Below are positions 8,917 through 16,184 of a stretch of 64,000 nucleotides of DNA, in pieces; positions within the stretch are counted from its first letter, which is position 1, and every line of letters begins with the position of its first letter. The stretch spans positions 42,435-106,434 of the forward strand of contig DHGA01000037.1 of assembly GCA_002402545.1 (NCBI GenBank). Direction: 5' to 3'. The notes beneath the pieces are model-generated. The model ran no database searches. It saw only the letters and a list, made by a program, of their open reading frames with translations, and had not been told where the DNA came from. This DNA is from Syntrophaceae bacterium UBA4810. Its GTDB lineage: Bacteria > Desulfobacterota > Syntrophia > Syntrophales > Smithellaceae. A program made the translations under genes and the position numbers.

Positions 8917-9351
8917 TCAGAAAGCGCCCAGCTGGCACGGCTTGACTTTTATTTTCAGCGTCTCACAGGCGGCGCAAACTCTCATCCGGGGAATATTCAA
9001 CTGGGCGGCAATCTTCCATGCCGCCGCGCAGGGAAGCCTTCCGTCTTGCAGCGCCTGTTCTATCTTTGTTTTCAGTTCCGGTGCGACTTCTTTTGCCGGC
9101 TGCACAATTTTTTCCTTGTCGCCGTAGCCGAAAAGCCCAAGCTGACATTCGATAATATTTTTATTCAGAATATCTATGGCTTTGCCGACATCTCCGATGG
9201 TTACGCCTTTTTTGACGGCAATTTCCTCCGCCTTTTTGCAGGCAATATTGTTATCCTGCGCCTGCGCAAGAATTTCTTTTTTCAAACCTTCATCTAATGT
9301 GGAATCTTTCGGATGCTTTTCGAAATATTTACCTTTATCCTGGTGCGCCAT
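8917..9351 (-). CDS. Two-repeat CQLG protein, function unknown
   Basis: 144 residues, not recognised as a named family. It is an exact tandem duplication with a 70-residue offset and no gaps. Residues 20-75 and 90-144 share C38/C108, A41/A111, I44/I114, A45/A115, V55/V125, A58/A128, L62/L132 and C69-Q-L-G/C139-Q-L-G. Each unit looks like a helical hairpin resembling a winged-helix half, ending in CQLG(x)F. The two Cys per unit could bind metal or a cluster. It ends 565 bp from the paaK gene and is separated from the ACT gene by 16 bp, so ACT-paaK and this gene are probably one transcript. Confidence 0.7.
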   Translation of the reverse strand: MAHQDKGKYFEKHPKDSTLDEGLKKEILAQAQDNNIACKKAEEIAVKKGVTIGDVGKAIDILNKNIIECQLGLFGYGDKEKIVQPAKEVAPELKTKIEQALQDGRLPCAAAWKIAAQLNIPRMRVCAACETLKIKVKPCQLGAF

Positions 9352-9367
9352 TTTACCCCCTTATCAC

Positions 9368-9799
9368 TTACATTGCGGAAAGAGTTTTTGTGTCTAAAGT
9401 TTTAAAACCGTTTTCTTCAAGAAGCTTTTCAGTTTTTTGCGTTTGGTCAACATCAACGACGAATACCGCCGTTTTTGAACCTTCCAGCACAAAGCCATAG
9501 GCGTTATTGACGTTGATTTTTTCTTTATGGAGCAATTGAGTAAGGCTATCCAGCCCGCCTGGTTTGTCCGGAATCAAAACGGCCAAAACCTCGCGCAGAT
9601 GAACGGTCATACCCGCCCGGGAAAGAGCTGTCTCCGCTCTTTGCGGATCATCCACAATCAGGTTGACCACGCCAAAGGTATCCGCGGTGGCAATTGTCGT
9701 GGCGCGGATATTTATTTTTTCCCTGTTTAAAACGCCGGTCACCGCCGCGAGCTTCCCCGGCTTGTTTTCCGCGAAAATAGAAAGTTGATACGCGATCAT
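9368..9799 (-). CDS. Tandem ACT-domain protein
   Basis: 143 residues made of two ACT folds (about 1-68 and 70-143), each starting with the typical strand and then NKPGKLAAV or DKPGGLDSL. ACT dimers bind small ligands, usually amino acids. This two-ACT type is regularly encoded next to phenylacetate-CoA ligase in anaerobes, as here (26 bp downstream of paaK), and is thought to regulate or sense aromatic amino acid catabolism. There is no catalytic domain. Confidence 0.85.
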   Translation of the reverse strand: MIAYQLSIFAENKPGKLAAVTGVLNREKINIRATTIATADTFGVVNLIVDDPQRAETALSRAGMTVHLREVLAVLIPDKPGGLDSLTQLLHKEKINVNNAYGFVLEGSKTAVFVVDVDQTQKTEKLLEENGFKTLDTKTLSAM

Positions 9800-9825
9800 A
9801 ATGTTCTCCTTTTTATTTTGCTAAA

Positions 9826-11124
9826 TTAATCTTTTCTGTTATCGACAACACGGACGGCTTTTCCTTCACCCTTCGGGATGCTGTCCGGTTCCACCAAATT
9901 TACTTTCGGTGTAATCAGAATTTCGCTTTTTAGTTCTTCCACAATTTTTCTTCTTAAACCTTCCAGTTGTTTCATGTCGCCGGAAAAATACTTTTTATCC
10001 ACTTCCACCTTGACCATCATATCATCATTGAAACCTTCGCGCTCTAAAATAATCAGGAAGTTTGTGCCGACGCCTTCAATCTCCATCAGTTTCTTTTCCA
10101 CCTGCATGGGATAAATATTGACGCCCTTAAGAATCAGCATATCGTCTGTTCTGCCTTTGATCCGTTCTATCCGGCGGTGTGTTCTGCCGCAGGGACAGCG
10201 CCCGGGGATAATTCTGGTCAAATCCTTGGTTCGATAGCGGATAAGTGGCATACCTTCCCGCTGCAGTGAAGTCAAAACCAGTTCGCCTTCTTCTCCATCA
10301 GCTACCGGCTGCAGCGTCTTCGGATCGACTATTTCCACCAGAAAACTATCTTCCCAGATATGCATGCCGTTTTGTTCAGGGCACTCAAAAGCCACGCCCG
10401 GCCCGTTCATCTCCGATAAACCATAGGAATTAAACGCCTTATAGCCGTAAATTTCTTCTATTTTTTTGCGCATTTTTTCCGTGTGCGGCTCCGCGCCTAA
10501 AAAAGCTATTCTTACTTTTGTGTCCCGGCGCGGGTCGAGCTTTAGCTCCGCAAAGACCGTGGAAAGATGCAGAGCGTAGCTGGGGATGACATGCACAACG
10601 GTTGTTTCAAAATCACGCATCAGCTGAATCTGCCGCTTGGAATTGCCCGCGCCCGCGGGAATGATCAGCGCGCCGATTTTTTCCGCTCCGTAATGAAAAC
10701 CTAAACCGCCGGTAAAAAGCCCGTAAGTCATCATGTTCTGAAATACATCTCTCTGGCGCATACCAACCATATACATGCAGCGCGCCAGAAGATTCGTCCA
10801 GACAGCAATGTCGCGAAGGGTGTGGAACACAACCGTCGCGCGCCCGGTAGTCCCGGAAGACGAATGCATGCGCACCAGTTTTTCCTTCGGCACGGCGACA
10901 AACCCGTAAGGCCAATGTTCGCGCAGATCATCTTTGATAGTAAACGGAAACTTCTGTATATCGCTGACTGATTTTACAATCTTCGCGTTTAACTTATTAT
11001 CTTTAAATAACTTTTCATAATAAAAAGATTTTTGCGCCCTTCTTATCGTCTTTTGTAGAGCCGCCAGTTGCATTTTTTTCAGTTTGGCCTGGCCTATCTT
11101 TTCTACTTCTTGTTCCCAGTACAT
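9826..11124 (-). CDS. paaK: Phenylacetate-CoA ligase
   Basis: 432-residue ANL-family adenylate-forming enzyme. It converts an aryl acid plus ATP and CoA to the aryl-CoA, AMP and PPi. The ATP-binding loop HSSSGTTGRATVV is near residue 87, SYGLSEMNGPGVAFEC follows, and the hinge and C-terminal cap include RTKDLTRI and LILKGVNIYPMQVE. GGAGGAAG stands 4 bp ahead of ATG. In anaerobes without an oxygenase, phenylacetyl-CoA or a related arylacetyl-CoA arises from Phe/Tyr oxidation. The ACT protein directly downstream supports this. Exact acid specificity is not readable. Confidence 0.9.
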   Translation of the reverse strand: MYWEQEVEKIGQAKLKKMQLAALQKTIRRAQKSFYYEKLFKDNKLNAKIVKSVSDIQKFPFTIKDDLREHWPYGFVAVPKEKLVRMHSSSGTTGRATVVFHTLRDIAVWTNLLARCMYMVGMRQRDVFQNMMTYGLFTGGLGFHYGAEKIGALIIPAGAGNSKRQIQLMRDFETTVVHVIPSYALHLSTVFAELKLDPRRDTKVRIAFLGAEPHTEKMRKKIEEIYGYKAFNSYGLSEMNGPGVAFECPEQNGMHIWEDSFLVEIVDPKTLQPVADGEEGELVLTSLQREGMPLIRYRTKDLTRIIPGRCPCGRTHRRIERIKGRTDDMLILKGVNIYPMQVEKKLMEIEGVGTNFLIILEREGFNDDMMVKVEVDKKYFSGDMKQLEGLRRKIVEELKSEILITPKVNLVEPDSIPKGEGKAVRVVDNRKD

Positions 11125-11425
11125 TTACTTCCTCCGCATATTCATTGATATTTTTTTCAATTACGTCTCGATGAAACCTTTGCCTAATATCTATTCGGTC
11201 ATTGCGAACACGATTTATCGGGACGAAGCAATCTGATGCAGTCGTTGCGAGGCGGCGCAAGCCACCCTTGTCATTGCGAACCCCGTGGCTGCGGGGTAAA
11301 GCAATCTTTAGAGATCGCCACGTCGCTTTCGCTCCTCGCGATAACACGTTGAACGAATTGTTTTTCAATAACGCTCAATAGTTGCCGAATTTTATCAATG
11401 TCGATTAATTAATGCCACCGAATAA
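11125..11425. repeat. Intergenic spacer with TCATTGCGA-family repeats
   Basis: The 301-bp gap upstream of paaK holds a repeat block at about 11198-11345. GTCATTGCGAA...GACGAAGCAATCT is followed by a second GTCATTGCGAACCCC...GGGGTAAAGCAATCTT and ends in TCGCTCCTCGCGATAACA. No gene is supported; a reading frame across it is built from repeat sequence. Confidence 0.6.
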
Positions 11426-12319
11426 TTAAACTTTACTATATTTATCGCCTTCCTTAATGATAATATCGTTTCTTTGCAGGCGCTCCAGGTGTTTATTGAC
11501 CAAAACGCGCTCGTTGGCTTCAAAAAATTCCAGCGGTTTTCTGGGTTTTCCGTAAATCAGCCAGGCGGCGGATATTTTCTCCAATGTCAAAGGTTTTTTT
11601 GAGATAAAATCAAGGATTTTATTCTCGCGCTCGTAAATGATGTTTTCGTAATTATCCCAAAGCTTTCCCGGATTTTCCTCAAACAGGCCTTTTTCATGGC
11701 AGGCAATCCAGGTTTTAGCCGGAATATTCTTGAGTCGGCGGATGGACTCAATGGTCTCTTCAATACTCGAGGCGGCATCGCCGTACCAGGGGCCAAAAGG
11801 CGTCAAATCATAATCGCCGATAAAAAGCAGTTCCTCTTCCGGGAAGAAAAAAGAAAGATGCCCGGGCGTGTGCCCCGGCGTGGCAATAGTTTGCACGGGG
11901 ATGCCCCCAATATCCGTCTCCTCGTTTATCGGGAAAAAGTTTGCCGATTTCAGCGGCTGATAATTAAATTCCTTGCGCATAATTTCTTCCCAATAAGCGC
12001 GAAGTTTAGAGTCGTTTATCCCGTACCAGTCCAGAAAAGTTTCGATATCAGTAAGCGGCGGAAAATCCGTTTCGGATATCCATACCGGCGCACCATCAAA
12101 AAGATACATGTAATGAATATGGTCTTCGTGCCAGTGCGAAAGCCAGACCATATCCACGCCTTCCTGGTCGCGCAGACACGTTAGCTTTTCCAAAGAGCAC
12201 GCCGGATCAATAACAATACGCGCCTCCCTGCCCTGTATATAAACTGAATGATTAAACGGGTATTTGCCGTGATTTTCTCCGCTGATGAAACGCAGGCGGC
12301 CAAATTGCTTATCTTTCAT
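11426..12319 (-). CDS. MBL-fold metallohydrolase
   Basis: About 297 residues from ATG 12319 (AAAGGG just upstream); a TTG five codons earlier is less likely. The metallo-beta-lactamase metal site is complete: SHWHEDHIH (HxHxDH), the third-histidine motif ATPGHTPGH, GDYDLTPFG, and a later CHEKG histidine. A C-terminal helical domain (LTLEKISAAWLIYGKP) resembles the winged-helix tail seen in LACTB2-like members. Substrate is unknown: thioester or phosphodiester hydrolysis are the common options. No operon partner is evident. Confidence 0.8.
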   Translation of the reverse strand: MKDKQFGRLRFISGENHGKYPFNHSVYIQGREARIVIDPACSLEKLTCLRDQEGVDMVWLSHWHEDHIHYMYLFDGAPVWISETDFPPLTDIETFLDWYGINDSKLRAYWEEIMRKEFNYQPLKSANFFPINEETDIGGIPVQTIATPGHTPGHLSFFFPEEELLFIGDYDLTPFGPWYGDAASSIEETIESIRRLKNIPAKTWIACHEKGLFEENPGKLWDNYENIIYERENKILDFISKKPLTLEKISAAWLIYGKPRKPLEFFEANERVLVNKHLERLQRNDIIIKEGDKYSKV

Positions 12320-12548
12320 AAAACCCTTTGTCAATTTTAGGTTTACTATAAAAAATAATTAAAACAATTTCCATAAGTAATTGCCCGCCGCTGCTCAGGA
12401 CGCAAAAAACACCGGCACAGTAATTCAATATATTATGTTGATTTTCTTTAATTATATAGTAAAATTAACCGTAATGACCGCGCAACGACGTTAACTTTCA
12501 ACATCATATTTACCGGCCGTCTCCCTAAAGAGGCTCGATGGAGGAAAT

Positions 12549-13559
12549 ATGAACACTGTCAGCACAAGAAGCGTCTTTTTTCTGCTTCTCACTATTTGCG
12601 CGGTAATCGGTTTTATCACGGCGGGCTGCAAGCCCCAAAAACAGGCCGCCCCGCCCGAGAGCATCACCATCGCTTATTCCACCGCGACCAGCGACATTTT
12701 ATCCCATATCGCCTTCGCCAATAATTTTTATTTGGCGGAAGGCCTGGAAGCAATACCGCAGCCGCATGACTTCGGCAAACTTGCATTGCAATCTGTTCTT
12801 AACGGCAAAGCCAACATCGCGACGGTAGCCGATACTCCGATTATGTTTGCCGTCATGGAGGGCCGACCTGTCGCAATTATCGCCAGAATCCAGTCGTCGG
12901 AAAAAAATGAAGCCATTGTGGCCAGAAAAGACAGAGGAATTGTCAAACCCAGAGACCTCAAAGGTAAAAAAATAGGCGTCACGCGGGGCACGACGAGCGA
13001 TTTTTTTCTGTATGCGTTTTTACTTGACCAGAATATCGAAAGAAAACAGGTAAAAGTTGTCCATCTTACACCCGCCCAAATGCCTGCGGCCCTCAAAGCC
13101 GGAAAGGTGGATGCCGTTTCCACATGGAACCCCACGCTTTTCCAACTGCAAAAAGAATGGAACGCGAAAGCGTCCTTGTTTTACGGTGAACATCTTTATG
13201 CCGAGTCTTTCTGTATCGTCGCCACGCAGGAATACGTAAAGAAAAACCCTGAAGCAATAAAAAAACTCCTGCGCGCGCTGATCAAAGCCGAAAAATTTGC
13301 CCGGGAATACCCGGAAGATTCACGGCGGCTGGTGGCCGATTTCATTAAAGCGGATAAGGCCTCTCTCGACGAATTATGGGAAATATTTGATTTTCGGATA
13401 ACCCTTACCCAGGGACTTCTGCTGAGCCTTGAAGACCAGACCAGGTGGGCAATAAGACACGGATTAACGGCGCGACGGGACATGCCCAATTATCTGGATT
13501 ACATATATTTTGACGGTCTGAAGGCGGTAAAACCGGAAGCGGTGAGAATTATACATTAG
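12549..13559 (+). CDS. ABC substrate-binding lipoprotein, NMT1/SsuA-like
   Basis: 336 residues. A signal peptide ends in the lipobox ITAGC (Cys27), followed by a type II periplasmic binding fold: ITIAYSTATSD, then GRPVAIIARIQ, the PRDLKGKKIGVTRGTTSDF phosphate/sulfonate-type loop, and GKVDAVSTWNP. This group binds nitrate, sulfonates, taurine or thiamine precursors. No ABC permease or ATPase lies beside it. The next gene is a HAMP-PAS membrane protein, so it may feed a sensor instead of a transporter (inference). GGAGG precedes the ATG. Confidence 0.8.
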   Translation: MNTVSTRSVFFLLLTICAVIGFITAGCKPQKQAAPPESITIAYSTATSDILSHIAFANNFYLAEGLEAIPQPHDFGKLALQSVLNGKANIATVADTPIMFAVMEGRPVAIIARIQSSEKNEAIVARKDRGIVKPRDLKGKKIGVTRGTTSDFFLYAFLLDQNIERKQVKVVHLTPAQMPAALKAGKVDAVSTWNPTLFQLQKEWNAKASLFYGEHLYAESFCIVATQEYVKKNPEAIKKLLRALIKAEKFAREYPEDSRRLVADFIKADKASLDELWEIFDFRITLTQGLLLSLEDQTRWAIRHGLTARRDMPNYLDYIYFDGLKAVKPEAVRIIH

Positions 13560-13560
13560 C

Positions 13561-13853
13561 GCCCGGCGCGAGGCTTGGCGTGCGAAGCGTCGTTCGTATC
13601 TCGTGAAGCGTTATTCGTGAAACGCGTAAGCCCGGCGTATGAGACTGTGTCGTATGCCGGGTGAAGCGCAGAATATGTTAACTTTGGGAAACTTTTTTTC
13701 GTCATTCCGGGCTTGACCCGGAATCCAGAAAATAATTAATAAAACTGGATACCGGCTTTCGCCGGTATGACAAAGCTCGAACGACGAAAAACAAGATATG
13801 AAATCCGGCGGCTGCCGGACGCTTCACTAGATACGAGATATGGAGAGAAGGGC
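13561..13853. repeat. Repeat-filled gap: CGTGAAGCG units, REP palindrome, direct repeat copy 1
   Basis: 13581-13625 holds degenerate TCGTGAAGCG units. 13617-13771 is copy 1 of a long direct repeat whose copy 2 is at 15945-16107. It includes a REP palindrome at 13701-13771 (GTCATTCCGGG...CCGGTATGAC). At 13637-13656 copy 1 has the string GTATG-AGACTGTGTC-GTATG, of which copy 2 has only one GTAT. A further block at 13790-13830 (GATATGAAATCCGGCG...TGCCGGACGCTTCACTA) recurs at 19413-19450. Confidence 0.75.
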
Positions 13854-15209
13854 ATGAAAATCAACAAAAGACTCAAACTCAGCGCCTGGTTTTCTCTTAC
13901 CTCCTTATTGTTCATACTGTTTTCCCTTGCCTGGGCATTATGGACGGCGCGCCAAGCAAATGATAATTTGCTTCTCGTCCATGAGATAGAAAGAACCGCC
14001 TTCGAACGCATTATATTGAGAGATAACTGGCTTTTTTATCCGGAGGAGCGGGCCAAAACGCAGTGGTACGCAAAAACCGAATACCTGCGAACCTTGCTGG
14101 ATTCGGCGACGGACAGATTTACCGCTTCTGCGGCCAAAGCCCTGCTGCAGGACGCAAAAGAAAACTTTGCGGCGACAGCTTCCTTATTTCCCATGATTCT
14201 GGAGAGTCATAAACAAAACGCGCTTACTGCGCAAAAAAAACTCGCCTATACCGAAGCACAAGCAAGAATAATCAGCCAGGTTTTTTTAAAAGCCTATTCT
14301 TTAAATGACAATATCAGCAAGCTGCACGAACTGGCCAGAAAAGAAGAACTGGCGGCGCGTAACAAAGGCGTTGCTCTCGTCATCATTTTCATCATCATCG
14401 GCGTCACGGCGATGGTGGTCAATTCCACCCTGATCAGCGACATTGTGACAAAAAGAATAAAAGAACTCCTTGCCGGAATAGCGATTATCGGAGTCGGAAA
14501 TCTGGAGCATCGCCTTTCCATAAAGGGAAACGATGAATTGGCGGATCTGGCGCAGGAAATAAATGAAATGACGCAAAAGTTGAAACAATCTTACACTTCC
14601 GTGAAAAACCTGGAAAAAGAAATCACGGAGCGTGAAAAAATAGAAAAAAAAATAATAAAACTTTCCGCGCGCCAGCAGGCGCTTCTTTCTGCAATTCCCG
14701 ATATCATCATGGAGGTGGATAATAATAAGATTTACACATGGGTAAATGAACCAGGAAAACAATTTTTCGGCAATGATGTTATCGGCAAGGAAGCCGCTTT
14801 CTTCTTTGAAGGCAAGCAAGACACTTATGCCAAGGTGGCCGCTGTTTTTGAAGGTGCGGAAGATACGATTTATGTGGAGAGTTGGCAAAGGCGCCAAGAC
14901 GGTGAAAAACGCCTGCTGTCCTGGTGGTGTCGCGCGCTAAAAGATGAAAAAGGAAATGTTATCGGAGCTCTTTCTACCGCGCGGGATATCACCGAACAAA
15001 AAATTGCACAGGAAGAGATAAGAAAACTCAACGAGGAACTGGAGCAGCGCGTTGCTCAACGCACCGCTGAACTTATGACAAAAACCGCTGAACTGGAAAG
15101 AATAAATAAAGTATTTGTTGAAAGAGAACTACGCATGAGAGAATTGAAAAAACGCATAGAAGAATTGGAGAAAATCAGTGAAGCGCACATAAGTGACAAA
15201 GATAAATAA
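13854..15209 (+). CDS. HAMP-PAS membrane sensor lacking a kinase domain
   Basis: 451 residues from ATG 13854 (GGAGAGAAGG upstream; frames further upstream are repeat sequence). There is one TM helix at about 8-28, a periplasmic helical region to about 180, a second TM (VALVIIFIIIGVTAMVV), a HAMP linker, one PAS domain at about 275-385 ending GALSTARDITEQK, and a long coiled coil. No HisKA, HATPase, GGDEF, HD-GYP or methyl-accepting domain follows. The last 40 residues (INKVFVEREL...LKKRIEELEK) match the tail of the next gene product, suggesting the two proteins pair through it. Confidence 0.75.
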   Translation: MKINKRLKLSAWFSLTSLLFILFSLAWALWTARQANDNLLLVHEIERTAFERIILRDNWLFYPEERAKTQWYAKTEYLRTLLDSATDRFTASAAKALLQDAKENFAATASLFPMILESHKQNALTAQKKLAYTEAQARIISQVFLKAYSLNDNISKLHELARKEELAARNKGVALVIIFIIIGVTAMVVNSTLISDIVTKRIKELLAGIAIIGVGNLEHRLSIKGNDELADLAQEINEMTQKLKQSYTSVKNLEKEITEREKIEKKIIKLSARQQALLSAIPDIIMEVDNNKIYTWVNEPGKQFFGNDVIGKEAAFFFEGKQDTYAKVAAVFEGAEDTIYVESWQRRQDGEKRLLSWWCRALKDEKGNVIGALSTARDITEQKIAQEEIRKLNEELEQRVAQRTAELMTKTAELERINKVFVERELRMRELKKRIEELEKISEAHISDKDK

Positions 15210-15235
15210 CATGAACGCAAGGGGAGTAATTACAA

Positions 15236-15949
15236 ATGAGCCTTATTCTGATTGTGGACGATAAAGAGGAAAATCGCTACCTGCTGAAAAGCCTGCTTAC
15301 AGGTCAGGGCTACGAAGTTGTTAGCGCCATCCATGGCGCGGACGCGCTGGAAAAAGCGCGGATAACTCCGCCGGACATGATTATCGCCGATATTCTGATG
15401 CCGGTGATGGATGGCTTCGCTCTGTGCCGCCGCTGGAAAAATGACGATCTTCTGAAATCAGTCCCTTTTATTTTTTATACCGCCACCTATACCGATGAGC
15501 GCGACCGGGCATTCGCCCTTAATCTGGGAGCAGATCGCTTTCTGGTCAAACCAATCGACCCGGAAGATTTTTTAAAGGTTGTCCAGGAAACATTAGAAGA
15601 ATCCCCTGCGCTTTCCGCGGCAAAAGCTAAGCCGAAAACTAAAAAAGCAGAAGAAGAGGCAGAGTATCTGAAGCAATATAATGAGGTGCTGATACGCAAG
15701 CTGGAAGCCAAAATGGAACAATTGGAACAAGCTAATAAAAAATTGGAGCGCGATATAGATACTCATAAAAAAAAGAGCGATAAAAACGCGCGGCTCAAAA
15801 ACGAGACGGAAAAGATGGTTGAAGAAAGGACAGCGGAACTAAAAAAAACAATCACCCAGCTCGAAGAACTCAACAAGGTATTTGTCGACCGCGAAATAAA
15901 AATGACTGAACTCAAAAAAAGAATTGAAGAGCTGGAGAAAAAATCGTGA
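15236..15949 (+). CDS. REC-coiled-coil response regulator without output domain
   Basis: 237 residues. The receiver domain (1-120) has acidic D8/D9, phospho-acceptor Asp52 (ADILMPVMDG), the YTATYT switch and a VKPID lysine. Residues 130-237 form a charged coiled coil ending LNKVFVDREIKMTELKKRIEELEKK, near-identical to the tail of the HAMP-PAS protein encoded 27 bp upstream. GGGGAG precedes ATG. Phosphorylation probably changes the coiled-coil assembly; the donor may be the LytS-like kinase encoded next. Confidence 0.8.
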   Translation: MSLILIVDDKEENRYLLKSLLTGQGYEVVSAIHGADALEKARITPPDMIIADILMPVMDGFALCRRWKNDDLLKSVPFIFYTATYTDERDRAFALNLGADRFLVKPIDPEDFLKVVQETLEESPALSAAKAKPKTKKAEEEAEYLKQYNEVLIRKLEAKMEQLEQANKKLERDIDTHKKKSDKNARLKNETEKMVEERTAELKKTITQLEELNKVFVDREIKMTELKKRIEELEKKS

Positions 15950-16184
15950 AGCGCGTAAGCTCGGCGTATACCGGGTGAAGCGCAGAATATGTTAAATTTG
16001 GGAAACTTTTTTCGTCATTCCGGGTCCCGTATCCGGTACGGGGCAGGCCCGATCCGGAATCCAGAAAATAATTAATAAAACTGGATACCGGCTTTCGCCG
16101 GCATGACAGAGAAATGAGTGAAGCGTGAGGCGCGAGAGATGTTTCACGTGCGACGCATCATGAGATACAAACGGCGGAGTTCTT
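15945..16184. repeat. Direct repeat copy 2 with REP palindrome
   Basis: 15945-16107 matches 13617-13771 almost base for base apart from two differences. It lacks the AGACTGTGTC insertion, and it has a longer loop in the REP hairpin (16014-16107). The remainder, to 16184, carries more CGTGAAGCG-like units and the ribosome site of the next gene. Confidence 0.75.

Noticed and set aside
11015..11368. 117-residue minus-strand reading frame upstream of paaK
   Set aside because: It starts in TCATTGCGA repeat sequence and overlaps the start of paaK in another frame; no ribosome site and no homology recognised.
13767..13853. N-terminal extension of the HAMP-PAS gene
   Set aside because: These codons are the same intergenic repeat read as protein; ATG 13854 has a good ribosome site and is followed at once by the first TM helix.
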